A stretch of DNA of 55,947 nucleotides, taken from contig NZ_LMUW01000104.1 in assembly GCF_009765735.1 (NCBI RefSeq), positions 6,796 to 62,742 on the forward strand, given 5' to 3'. The translations under genes and the position numbers were made by a program. The notes under the pieces are model-generated. The model had not been told where the DNA came from. It made no database searches and saw only the letters and a program-made list of their open reading frames with translations. Every line of letters starts with the position of its first letter. The first letter of the stretch is position 1. This document shows, piece after piece, positions 39,306-47,973 of this stretch. Source of the DNA: Xenophilus sp. L33 (GTDB taxonomy: Bacteria > Pseudomonadota > Gammaproteobacteria > Burkholderiales > Burkholderiaceae_C).

Positions 39306-40907
39306 ATGCAAAGCCCCGTGCGCAACGACCTGCGCCGCCATGCGACGCTGACGCCCTCGCATCCGGCGATCGTCTGCGGCGATCGGCGGCTCGACTACGC
39401 CGAACTGGAAGCGCTGGCCAACCGCCTGGCGAACGTGCTGCGTTCGCTCGGCCTGCAACGCGGCGAGCACATCGCCTCGCTGCTCGGCAATCGGCCCGAG
39501 GCGCTGGCATTGGCCTGGGCCGCCTACCGCTGCGGTCTCTACCTGACGCCGATGGCGACCAGCCTGTCGCCGCCTGAACTGGTCTATCTGGTGAACGACT
39601 GCGAAGCGAAGCTGGTCGTCGCCGAGCATGCCTTGCAAGGACTCGCCGAGGCGCTCCAGCGTGACATCCGACGCGACCTGCACTGGCTGGCCTTCGGTGC
39701 GCCGGTCGACGGCTACCGGCCGATCGAGCCGCTCATCGACGCCGCCTCGCCGCTGTCGCATACGCACGAGCCACCGGGCGCGGTGATGGTCTACACCTCC
39801 GGCACCACCGGCGCGCCCAAGGGCGTGCACCGCGACCTGCCGCCGCCGGACTTCGACGGCACGCCGGCCTTCGCCGCCGACCTGCACCAGCTCTTCGGGC
39901 TGGCCGGCCACGAGGTCTGCTACCTTTCGACCGCGCCGCTCTATCACGCGGCACCGCTGCGCTTCGGCCTGGCGGTCACCGCCGGCGGCGGCACGGTGCA
40001 CGTGATGGACCGCTTCGACGCGGCCGAGGCGCTCGACCTGCTGGAGCGCGAATCGATCACGCACAGCCAGTGGGTGCCGACCATGTTCCAGCGCCTGCTG
40101 GCGCTGCGCGAGGCGCGCCGCAGGGCCTTCCGCGCGCCGCACCACCGGGTGGCGGTGCACGGCGCGGCACCCTGCCCGGTCGCGCTCAAGCGGGCGATGA
40201 TCGATTGGTGGGGGCCGGTGCTGCTCGAGTATTACTCCGGCAGCGAAGGCATCGGCCTGACCCTGATCGATTCGGCCGAGGCGCTGAAGAAGCCCGGCTC
40301 GGTGGGCACCGCGCGCAAGGGCGTGATCCACATCGTCGACGACCAGGGCCGCGAGCTGCCGGCCGGCGAGACCGGCGCGGTCTACTTCTCCGGGGTCAAG
40401 CCCTTCGCCTACTACCGCGCGCCCGAGAAGACCGCCGCCAAGACCACCTCGCAAGGCTGGCAGACCTTTGGCGACATGGGCCACGTCGATGCCGAAGGCT
40501 GGCTCTACCTCACCGACCGGCAGGACGACATGATCATCTCGGGCGGGGTCAACATCTACCCGCAGGAGATCGAGACCGCGATGGCCGAGGTGCCGGGCGT
40601 CTGGGAATGCGCGGTGGTCGGCGTGCCGGACGAGCGCTTCGGCGAAAGGCCGCTGGCCTTCGTGGTCGCCGACCGGCAACTCGCGCCCGACGACGAAGCG
40701 CTGTTGCAGCGCATCCGCGCGCACAACCAGGAGCGGCTGGGCAAGCTCAAGCAGCCGGCCGAGATCCTCTTCATCGACAGCCTGCCGCGCACTGCCACCG
40801 GCAAGGTGCTGCGGCGGCGGCTGCGCGAGCTGCTGCCGGCGTTCAGCCCCGCTGCTGCGACGCCTCGGCCATCCGCCGGCGCAGGCGCTCCGGATACCAA
40901 CTCGTGA
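39306..40907 (+). CDS. AMP-dependent acyl-CoA ligase
   Basis: This 533-residue ANL enzyme has the P-loop YTSGTTGAPKG, EYYSGSEG, FGDMGHVD and ISGGVNIYPQEIE, and a C-terminal lysine in PRTATGKVLRR. It is the last gene of the plus-strand run, so it may activate the primary carboxylic acid (AliA role) or a pathway intermediate. Its 3' end overlaps the convergent membrane-protein gene by 65 bp. Substrate unknown. Confidence 0.9.
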   Translation: MQSPVRNDLRRHATLTPSHPAIVCGDRRLDYAELEALANRLANVLRSLGLQRGEHIASLLGNRPEALALAWAAYRCGLYLTPMATSLSPPELVYLVNDCEAKLVVAEHALQGLAEALQRDIRRDLHWLAFGAPVDGYRPIEPLIDAASPLSHTHEPPGAVMVYTSGTTGAPKGVHRDLPPPDFDGTPAFAADLHQLFGLAGHEVCYLSTAPLYHAAPLRFGLAVTAGGGTVHVMDRFDAAEALDLLERESITHSQWVPTMFQRLLALREARRRAFRAPHHRVAVHGAAPCPVALKRAMIDWWGPVLLEYYSGSEGIGLTLIDSAEALKKPGSVGTARKGVIHIVDDQGRELPAGETGAVYFSGVKPFAYYRAPEKTAAKTTSQGWQTFGDMGHVDAEGWLYLTDRQDDMIISGGVNIYPQEIETAMAEVPGVWECAVVGVPDERFGERPLAFVVADRQLAPDDEALLQRIRAHNQERLGKLKQPAEILFIDSLPRTATGKVLRRRLRELLPAFSPAAATPRPSAGAGAPDTNS

Positions 40908-41412
40908 ACCAGACCGCGCCGACGATCGCCGCGATCGTCACCTTCACGCCCACCGACAGCGGCACCCCGGGCATGAAGACCATCACCAGGTCGGCGCAGA
41001 CCATCACCAGGAAGGCGAGCGCCCAGACGCCCGTCAGCAGGTAGTTCGTCCTCAGGAACTGCGGCTTGGCGGCCACCTCGGGCGGCACCCGCTCGCGCGC
41101 GAACTGCAGGGTGAAGGGCTGGCGCACCAGCATCGACACCAGGACGATCAGGAACAGCCCCGCATCGACCGCCAGCCGCACCTGCAGCACGCTCCAGGCG
41201 CCGCCGGTCAGCAGCACGAAGACGCCGAGGCCGCCGAACAGGATCACGGTGCCGGCCTCGAGGATCTTCACGCTGCGCTTGTGGACCACGCTTTCCCACA
41301 GCAGCAGGCCGAGCGCGACGGCGGCGCCGATGAACAGCGCCGCGGTCACCGGCAGCATGCGCGACAGCAGGGCGAAGACGATGAATGGCGCGAAGCTCAG
41401 CAGGATGCCCAT
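40843..41412 (-). CDS. Small polytopic inner-membrane protein
   Basis: This 189-residue protein has about five to six hydrophobic helices (for example FAPFIVFALLSRMLPVTAAL, then TVILFGGLGVFVLL, and LLTGVWALAFLVMVCADLVM). I do not recognise a family with confidence; the overall shape recalls septation-protein-A-like membrane proteins. The ATG at 41412 gives a sensible N-terminus; the longer frame begins in the neighbouring gene. It is 28 bp after the carotenoid-oxygenase-like gene and probably co-transcribed with it. Its 3' end overlaps the convergent CoA ligase by 65 bp. Confidence 0.75.
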   Translation of the reverse strand: MGILLSFAPFIVFALLSRMLPVTAALFIGAAVALGLLLWESVVHKRSVKILEAGTVILFGGLGVFVLLTGGAWSVLQVRLAVDAGLFLIVLVSMLVRQPFTLQFARERVPPEVAAKPQFLRTNYLLTGVWALAFLVMVCADLVMVFMPGVPLSVGVKVTIAAIVGAVWFTSWYPERLRRRMAEASQQRG

Positions 41413-41440
41413 GGGATTCTCCGGATGAAGTGCGAGGCGC

Positions 41441-42877
41441 TCAGGCCGCGACCCAGTTGCCGTGGAAGCCCGACGGCACGCGATGCGACAGCTGCACCGT
41501 CGCCACCGGGCCGTCGGTGATGCCCTGGGCATCGAAGACCAGCAGGTCGCTGCGGTTCTCGGCCGCGCGGTAGGCAGTGGCCAGCAGCCAGCCTTCGCCT
41601 TCCGGTGCGTCGGCCGCGCGCGGCACGAAGACCGGTTCCGAGATCCGGTCGCCCGGCGGCAGGTAGTGCAGCGTCTCGCGGCCGCTCACCGCATCGAAAT
41701 GCGCGATGCCTTCGTAGCCGGCGCCGAACACCGGTTCGCGCTGGCAGGCGTACCAGCCGTGGCGATAGGGCAGCCCGGCGCGGCGATCGTCGATGCGCGG
41801 GAATTCGCCGGCCACGTCGGACAGCGGCCTTTGCGTGAAGCGGTCGCTCGCGCCGTCCAGCTCGAAGGTCCAGCGGCACATCCGCGCGACGCTGCGCGCC
41901 GGATCGGTGGGCCGGCCGTCCGGATAGGGAAAGAGCGGCGGCTGGTCGAAGCGCATCACGTCGGCGTGGATGCGCAGGGCGCCTTGCGCGTCGCGCTCTT
42001 CCCAGGCGTTCATGACATGGAAGGCGTAGCCGGCCTCGCCCTCGAACCAGCGGATGTCCTCGACCTTGCCATCGCGCGGCATCACGCCGACACGGGCACC
42101 CAGGTCGGGCTCCCAGGCGAAGGGCGGCAGGCCCTGCATCGCGCGCGGCATGCTTGCGGTGAGCGGCAGCACGGGAAACAGCACATGGCCTTCGGTGACC
42201 GCGAAGTCGTGGACCATGCTGGCGAAGGGCGACTCGAAGCGGTCGAAGCGGGTCACGCGGCCATCGGCGTCGATGCGGCCGAAGCTCATGCCGGCGGACA
42301 GCGGCTGCGGCGAGCCGTAGCCGAAAAAGAGCAGCTCGCCGGTGGCCGGGTCCGCCTTCGGATGCGCGGTGAACGGGCCGCTCAGGCCGCCGCCGAAGTC
42401 GAAGGGGCCGCGCGATTCGAGCGTGCCAGGTTCGATCTCGAAAGGCAGGTGAGCCTCTTCCAGCGCCAAGAGGCGGCCGGCGTGCCAGATCACGTGGGTG
42501 TTGGCGGCGCCCTCGTTCGCGATCTCGGCCAGCGGCCCCGAGGTCGGACGCGGGCGGCCGAAGCCGTCGAACAGCGACCGGCCGGCGGCCCGCTCGGCCT
42601 TCCAGTGCGCGGTGCGGACCCAGCGGTTGCGGTGGCTGACCCGGCCGCCTTCGATGTGGAAGGCATGCAGCATGCCGTCGCCGCCGAACAGGTGCTGCTC
42701 GGCGCTCGGGAACTGCGGGTTGGGGCCGTTGCGGTAGAGCGTGCCGACCAGGGCGGCGGGCAGTTCGCCGACCACCGGCAGGAAGGCCGAGTCGGCCTCG
42801 AAGGCGATCGATCCGCCATTGACGCGCTTGCGCGCCATCGGCGCCGCGGCGTTGAAGGTCGGCATCTCTTGGGGCAT
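41441..42877 (-). CDS. Carotenoid-cleavage-oxygenase family protein
   Basis: This 478-residue protein is a seven-bladed propeller non-haem iron oxygenase. The four iron histidines lie in FTAHPKAD, MVHDFAVTE, AFHVMNAW and the terminal GFHGNW. Bacterial relatives cleave apocarotenoids or the double bond of stilbenes (lignostilbene dioxygenase). The ATG at 42877 has AAGGAG upstream. A TetR regulator is divergent, with two copies of one operator between them. A lignin- or terpenoid-derived substrate would suit the rest of the window. Confidence 0.9.
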   Translation of the reverse strand: MPQEMPTFNAAAPMARKRVNGGSIAFEADSAFLPVVGELPAALVGTLYRNGPNPQFPSAEQHLFGGDGMLHAFHIEGGRVSHRNRWVRTAHWKAERAAGRSLFDGFGRPRPTSGPLAEIANEGAANTHVIWHAGRLLALEEAHLPFEIEPGTLESRGPFDFGGGLSGPFTAHPKADPATGELLFFGYGSPQPLSAGMSFGRIDADGRVTRFDRFESPFASMVHDFAVTEGHVLFPVLPLTASMPRAMQGLPPFAWEPDLGARVGVMPRDGKVEDIRWFEGEAGYAFHVMNAWEERDAQGALRIHADVMRFDQPPLFPYPDGRPTDPARSVARMCRWTFELDGASDRFTQRPLSDVAGEFPRIDDRRAGLPYRHGWYACQREPVFGAGYEGIAHFDAVSGRETLHYLPPGDRISEPVFVPRAADAPEGEGWLLATAYRAAENRSDLLVFDAQGITDGPVATVQLSHRVPSGFHGNWVAA

Positions 42878-42896
42878 GGGGCGGCTCCTTGAATTT

Positions 42897-42915
42897 ATAT
42901 TGACGATGTCAATAT
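42897..42915. promoter_or_regulatory. TetR operator, copy 1 (carotenoid oxygenase promoter)
   Basis: Perfect inverted repeat ATATTGAC (42897-42904) and GTCAATAT (42908-42915) with a 3-bp spacer. It lies 20 bp upstream of the oxygenase start, where it could block transcription. It shares ATTGAC-N3-GTCAAT with the second copy at 42955-42969. Confidence 0.75.
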
Positions 42916-42954
42916 GCGCTATTGGAAGGCCGCCCGCAACGCTTGTCAAGTAAA

Positions 42955-42969
42955 ATTGACGCCGTCAAT
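42955..42969. promoter_or_regulatory. TetR operator, copy 2 (TetR promoter)
   Basis: ATTGAC (42955-42960) and GTCAAT (42964-42969) with a 3-bp spacer repeat the core of copy 1. It lies 16 bp before the TetR start codon, so the regulator probably represses itself as well as the oxygenase. Confidence 0.75.
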
Positions 42970-42984
42970 ATTCACGTGTCTTCC

Positions 42985-43632
42985 ATGTCCGCATCTCCCA
43001 TCGGCGCCCGCGCCGAACGCGCGGCGCCCTACCACCACGGCGCGCTGCATGCCGCGCTGCTGGCCGCGGCCCAGGACATCCTCGAGAGCCAGGGCCTCGA
43101 CGCCCTCACGCTGCGCGCCGCCGCCCGCGCCGCCGGCGTGTCGCACGCGGCGCCCAAGAATCATTTCGGCGACCTGGCCGGATTGCTGAGCGAACTGGCG
43201 GCGCTCGGCTTTCGCCAGTTCGGCGATGCGCTGCGCGCCGCCCCCAGCTTCGATGCCGCCGGGCGCGCCTACGTCGCCTTCGCGCGCGACCACGCCGCCA
43301 TGTTCCTGCTGATGTTCCGCAGCGAGCGCCTCGACATGAACCGGCCCGCGCTGGCCGAGGCGGTGGCCCGCTCGCGCCAGGCCCTGGCCGATGCGGCGGC
43401 GAAGAGCCTCGGTATCGCGCCGGGGACCGAAGCGCCACCGACGCCATCGCAGATCGCGATGATGGCCGGCGCCTGGTCCCAGGTGCACGGCTTCGCGATG
43501 CTGCTGATCGACGGCCGCCTCAACACCCTGCTGCGCCAGTGGCCGGGCGAGGACGATTGGGAAGGGCTGCTGGCAGCGATGCTTCGCCGGCAGCAGCCCT
43601 CGAGGTCGGAGGCCTCCGCCTCCGGCGCCTGA
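42985..43632 (+). CDS. TetR-family regulator of the carotenoid-oxygenase gene
   Basis: This 215-residue protein has a TetR helix-turn-helix (LTLRAAARAAGVSHAAPKNHF) and a C-terminal domain of the TetR_C_33/WHG type. I use ATG 42985 (MSASPIG); longer frames run through the two operators. The divergent layout and paired operators imply that it controls the oxygenase/membrane-protein genes and itself. Effector unknown; an aldehyde or apocarotenoid product is possible. Confidence 0.9.
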   Translation: MSASPIGARAERAAPYHHGALHAALLAAAQDILESQGLDALTLRAAARAAGVSHAAPKNHFGDLAGLLSELAALGFRQFGDALRAAPSFDAAGRAYVAFARDHAAMFLLMFRSERLDMNRPALAEAVARSRQALADAAAKSLGIAPGTEAPPTPSQIAMMAGAWSQVHGFAMLLIDGRLNTLLRQWPGEDDWEGLLAAMLRRQQPSRSEASASGA

Positions 43633-43650
43633 CGCCGAGCGTCTAGCGCA

Positions 43651-46600
43651 TCAATGCGCGCCTTCCGGCAGCGGCGGTTCGGGCTCCAGGCCCGGCCGGG
43701 CATCCGCAGCAGGCGCGGCGGCGTGATGCTCGCTGGCCAGCAGCATGTACATCGCCGGCACCACGAAGAGCGTGAAGAGCGTGCCGATCGACAAGCCGGT
43801 GAAGATCACCAGGCCCATCGCATGCCGCCCCGCGGCGCCGGCGCCGGAGGCGATCACCAGCGGCACCACGCCGAAGACCATCGCCGCGGTGGTCATCAGG
43901 ATCGGGCGCAGCCGCAGCGAAACCGCTTCCTCGATCGCCTCGATCTTGCTCAGCCCGCGCTCGCGCGCATGGTTGGCCACTTCGACGATCAGGATCCCGT
44001 GCTTGCTGATCAGCCCCATGAGCGTGACCAACCCGACCTCGGTGTAGATGTTCATCGTCGCGAAGCCCAGGAAGATGAAGATCATCGCCCCGAACAACGC
44101 CAACGGCACCGACACCAGGATCACCACCGGGTCGCGGAAGCTCTCGAACTGCGCGGCCAGCGCCAGAAACACGATGATCACCGCGAACAGCATGGTCACC
44201 AGGAAGCCGCCCGACTCCTGCATGAACTGCCGCGACTGGCCGGCGTAGTCGACCGTGTAGCCGGTCGGTGCCACCTGGTTCACCGTGTCGCGCAGGTACT
44301 GCAGGATCTCGCCCTGCGACGCACCCGACACGCCCGAGATGGTCGCCGAGTTCAGTTGCTGGAAGCGGGTGATCGACTCCGGCACCACCGAGTGCTCGAT
44401 GTGCGCCACCGTGGCGGCCGGGATCATGCTGCCGCTCGGCGTCTTGATGTAGAAGTCGAGCACCTGCGACGGGTTCAGCCGGTCGACCTGCAGCACCTGC
44501 GGGATCACCTTGTAGGAGCGTCCGGCGATCGAGAAGTAGTTGACATAGCCGCCGCCGAGCGCCGCGCCGAGCGCGTTGCCCACGTCCTGCTGCGTCAGCC
44601 CCAGCGTCGTGATCTTGTCGCGGTCGACCACCACCGTGGCCTGCGGGTTGTCGATCTTCAGGTCGACGTCGGCGAAGTAGAACTTGTTGTCCGTGCGCGC
44701 CTTGTCGAGCACCGCCTGCGCCACCGTGTTGAGGTTCTCGAAGGGCTCGGTGGTGGTGATCACGAACTGCACCGGCAGGCCCGAGGAACCCGGCAGCGCC
44801 GGGAACTGGAAGGCCGCGATGCGGGCGCCCGCGATCTTGTTCCACTTGGCCTGCAGCTCGGTCTGGATCTGCTTGGCGCTGCGGGTGCGCTGGCTCCAGT
44901 CCTTGAGCAGCACGCCGCCGATGCCGGCGTTGATGGACGGCACGCCGGTGATCTGGAACATCTGCGCGTATTCGGGAATCGCGCTGGCGACGTCGTAGAC
45001 CTGTTGCGCGTAGGTCTGCATCTGGGTCGAGGTCGCGGTCGGCGGGCCGACCACCTGCGACAGCACGATGCCCTGGTCTTCTTCCGGCGCCAGTTCGGAC
45101 TGGGACATCTTGAACATGACGGCCAGGAGGCACATCAGGATCACGCCCATCACGATCACGACCGGGTAGGTCTTGAGCAGGCTGTTAAGGGTCCGGATGT
45201 AGCGGTTGCGCAGCCGATCGAAGTTGCGGTCGATGAACTTGACGAACTTGCTCGGCTCGTGGTCGGCCTTCAGGAAGCGCGAGCACATCATCGGCGACAG
45301 GGTCAGCGCGACGATGCCCGACACCGCCACCGAGCCGGCCAGCGTGAAGGCGAACTCGGTGAAGAGCGCGCCGGTCAGACCGCCCTGGAAGCCGATCGGC
45401 ACGTACACCGCGATCAGCACCACGGTCATCGCGAGAATCGGGCTGCCCAGTTCGCGCGCGGCCAGGATGGCCGCCTCGAAGGGTGACTTGCCGTCCTCCT
45501 TGATGTGCCGGTCGACGTTCTCCACCACGATGATCGCGTCGTCGACCACCAGCCCGATCGCCAGCACCAGCGCCAGCAGCGTGAGCAGGTTGATCGAGTA
45601 GCCGAGCATCAGCATCATGAAGAAGGTGCCGATCAGCGACAGCGGCATCGCGATCACCGGCACCACCACCGCCCGGAAGCTGCCGAGGAACAGGAAGATC
45701 ACCACGGTCACGATCAGCAGCGCCTCGACCAGCGTCTTCACCACTTCGTAGATCGAGGTGTTGATGAAGTCGGTCGAGTCGTAGACGATCTTCGCCACCA
45801 GGCCGCTCGGCAGCTGGTCGCGGATCTCGGGGAAGGCGGTGCGCACCCGCTTGGCGACGTCCAGGATGTTGGCCTCGGGCGCCACCTTGATACCGATGAA
45901 CACCGAGCGCACGCCGCTGAAGGCGACGTTGAAGTCGTAGTTCTCCGAGCCCAGGCTCACCGTCGCGACGTCCTGCAGGCGCACGATCGCGTCGCCCACC
46001 TGCTTGACCGCCAGCTGCTTGAATTCCTCCACCGTGTGCAGGTCGGTGCCGGCGTTCAGCGGGATGGTCACCATCTGGCCCTTGGTCACGCCGAGCGCGG
46101 CCAGGTAGTTGTTGGTGGACAGCGCCTGGAACACGTCGGCCGCGGTGATGCCGTGGGCCGCCATCTTGTCGGCGTCCAGCCAGGCGCGCAGCGCGAACAG
46201 GCGCGCGCCGAGCAGTTCGGCGGTCTGCACGCCCTGCACCGAGTCGAGCTTGGGCTTGACCGCACGCGACAGGAAGTCGGTGACGCTGTTGGTCTCCAGC
46301 GTGTCGCTGTAGAAGCCGAGGTACATCGCGTCGGTGGTCTGCCCGGTGGCGACCGTCAGCACCGGCTCCTGCGCCTGCGCCGGCAGCTGGTTCTTGACCG
46401 AGTTGACCTGGGTGTTGATCTCGGTCAGCGCCCGGTTGCCGTCGTAGTTCAGCCGCAAGGTGGCGGTGATGGTCGAGACGCCGCTGGCGCTGGACGACGA
46501 CAGGTAGTCGATGCCCTGCGCCTGCGCGATCGCCTGCTCCAGCGGCTGCGTGATGAAGCCGGCCACCGTGGCGGCGTCGGCGCCGTAGTAGGTGGTGGTG

Positions 46601-46740
46601 ATGGTCACCACCGCGTTCTGCGTCTTCGGGTACTGGTTGACCGGCAGGCTGGCCAGCGAACGCAGCCCGAGCACCACCAGCAGCAGGCTGACCACCATGG
46701 CCAGCACCGGTCGCTTGATGAAGATGTCGGTGAATTTCAT
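43651..46740 (-). CDS. RND efflux pump, inner-membrane permease (HAE1 family)
   Basis: This protein of 1029 residues has the full AcrB/MexB architecture: MKFTDIFIKRPVLAMV start, two large periplasmic loops, twelve membrane helices, and the proton-relay pair in VLAIGLVVDDAIIVVENV (TM4). It exports hydrophobic compounds by proton antiport. It is the third gene of a tripartite operon after the outer-membrane factor and adaptor (7-bp gap to the adaptor stop). Substrates cannot be read; in this context toxic aromatics, terpenoids or solvents are plausible. Confidence 0.95.
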   Translation of the reverse strand: MKFTDIFIKRPVLAMVVSLLLVVLGLRSLASLPVNQYPKTQNAVVTITTTYYGADAATVAGFITQPLEQAIAQAQGIDYLSSSSASGVSTITATLRLNYDGNRALTEINTQVNSVKNQLPAQAQEPVLTVATGQTTDAMYLGFYSDTLETNSVTDFLSRAVKPKLDSVQGVQTAELLGARLFALRAWLDADKMAAHGITAADVFQALSTNNYLAALGVTKGQMVTIPLNAGTDLHTVEEFKQLAVKQVGDAIVRLQDVATVSLGSENYDFNVAFSGVRSVFIGIKVAPEANILDVAKRVRTAFPEIRDQLPSGLVAKIVYDSTDFINTSIYEVVKTLVEALLIVTVVIFLFLGSFRAVVVPVIAMPLSLIGTFFMMLMLGYSINLLTLLALVLAIGLVVDDAIIVVENVDRHIKEDGKSPFEAAILAARELGSPILAMTVVLIAVYVPIGFQGGLTGALFTEFAFTLAGSVAVSGIVALTLSPMMCSRFLKADHEPSKFVKFIDRNFDRLRNRYIRTLNSLLKTYPVVIVMGVILMCLLAVMFKMSQSELAPEEDQGIVLSQVVGPPTATSTQMQTYAQQVYDVASAIPEYAQMFQITGVPSINAGIGGVLLKDWSQRTRSAKQIQTELQAKWNKIAGARIAAFQFPALPGSSGLPVQFVITTTEPFENLNTVAQAVLDKARTDNKFYFADVDLKIDNPQATVVVDRDKITTLGLTQQDVGNALGAALGGGYVNYFSIAGRSYKVIPQVLQVDRLNPSQVLDFYIKTPSGSMIPAATVAHIEHSVVPESITRFQQLNSATISGVSGASQGEILQYLRDTVNQVAPTGYTVDYAGQSRQFMQESGGFLVTMLFAVIIVFLALAAQFESFRDPVVILVSVPLALFGAMIFIFLGFATMNIYTEVGLVTLMGLISKHGILIVEVANHARERGLSKIEAIEEAVSLRLRPILMTTAAMVFGVVPLVIASGAGAAGRHAMGLVIFTGLSIGTLFTLFVVPAMYMLLASEHHAAAPAADARPGLEPEPPLPEGAH

Positions 46741-46747
46741 GGCGCGC

Positions 46748-47932
46748 CTATTTTTCCTGCGGCGTCGGGTTCGGGCTGTTGGCCGGCTCGACCGAGTTGT
46801 TGACTTCCACCGGCGTGCCGTTCTTGAGCTTCAGCTGGCCGCTGGTGACCACCTGCTGGCCTTCCTCGACACCCTTCAGAATCGCGACCTGGTCGCCGCG
46901 GGTCTGCCCGGTGGTCACGAAGACCTGCTTGGCGAACAGGCCGTCCGGACCGTTCGGATGCGGGGGCGGCGGCGCCGCCGGCTTGCCGTCCTTGTCCTTG
47001 GCGTCGGGGTCGGCCGGCTTGGCCTCGCGCGGGCCGACCACGAACACGGTCGAGCCGTAGGGGTTGTAGGTGATCGCGGTCTGCGGCAGCGTGAGGAATT
47101 TCTGCACCCCGCCGACGTCGACGTTGACCCGCGCGAACATGCCGGGCAGCAGCTGGCCCTTCGGGTTGGCGATGGTCGCCTCGACCGAGGCGTTGCGGGT
47201 GGTCGGATCGACCTTCGGGCTGATCGCGTTGACCTTGCCGGGGAAGAGCACGCCCGGATACGAATCGCTGGCCACGTTGACCGTCTGGCCCACCACCATG
47301 CCGGCCAGCTGCTGCTGCGGCAGGGTGAAGTCGACGTAGATCGGGTCGATGGTCTGCAGGGTGACGATCTTGTCGCCCGGGTTCAGGTACTGGCCGGGCT
47401 GCACCGTGGTGATGCCGAGCCGTCCGGCGAACGGCGCCCGGATGGTCTTCTTGTCGACCAGCGCCGCCTGCTGGGCCACCAGCGCCTTCTTGCTCTTGAG
47501 GTCGGCCAGGTCGTTGTCGACCACGGCCTGGGCCACCGCCTGGCCGGCCAGCTGGGCCTGGTCGCGCTTGAGCGTGACGGCCGAGATGTCGGCTGCGGCC
47601 TGCAGCGAATTCAACTGGGCGATGTCGGCGTCGGCATTGAGCTGCACCAGGAGGTCGTTGGCCTTCACGTCCTGGCCCGACTTGAAGTGGATGCTGCGCA
47701 CCATGCCGGCGATCTCGGTGGTGACGTCGACGCCGCGCACCGCGACCATCGTGCCGACCGAACTCACCTGCGGCTGCCACTCGAGCGTGGTCGCCTTGAT
47801 GGTCGACACGGTCTGTGCGCCCTGCTTCGGCGCCGAGGCCATCAGCGCCTTGATGTGCAGGAAGAAGCCGAAGGCCAGCGCGGCCACCAGCACCAGCACG
47901 CACCCCACCATGATGAACATTCGTTTCGTCAT
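46748..47932 (-). CDS. RND efflux periplasmic adaptor (membrane fusion protein)
   Basis: This 394-residue protein has an N-terminal membrane anchor (MFIMVGCVLVLVAALAFGFF), a lipoyl/barrel-sandwich domain around IHFKSGQDVKANDLLVQLN, an alpha-hairpin rich in Ala/Gln, and RAPFAGRLGITTVQPGQY. Near residues 305-335 is a charged Pro/Lys-rich insertion (PADPDAKDKDGKPAAPPPP) that most adaptors lack. The start at 47932 follows AGAGGA. An upstream in-frame ATG at 47965 is possible. Confidence 0.93.
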   Translation of the reverse strand: MTKRMFIMVGCVLVLVAALAFGFFLHIKALMASAPKQGAQTVSTIKATTLEWQPQVSSVGTMVAVRGVDVTTEIAGMVRSIHFKSGQDVKANDLLVQLNADADIAQLNSLQAAADISAVTLKRDQAQLAGQAVAQAVVDNDLADLKSKKALVAQQAALVDKKTIRAPFAGRLGITTVQPGQYLNPGDKIVTLQTIDPIYVDFTLPQQQLAGMVVGQTVNVASDSYPGVLFPGKVNAISPKVDPTTRNASVEATIANPKGQLLPGMFARVNVDVGGVQKFLTLPQTAITYNPYGSTVFVVGPREAKPADPDAKDKDGKPAAPPPPHPNGPDGLFAKQVFVTTGQTRGDQVAILKGVEEGQQVVTSGQLKLKNGTPVEVNNSVEPANSPNPTPQEK

Positions 47933-47973
47933 CGGATTCCTCTTGGTCCTTGTTGTCTGTGTCATGCAGCCGG

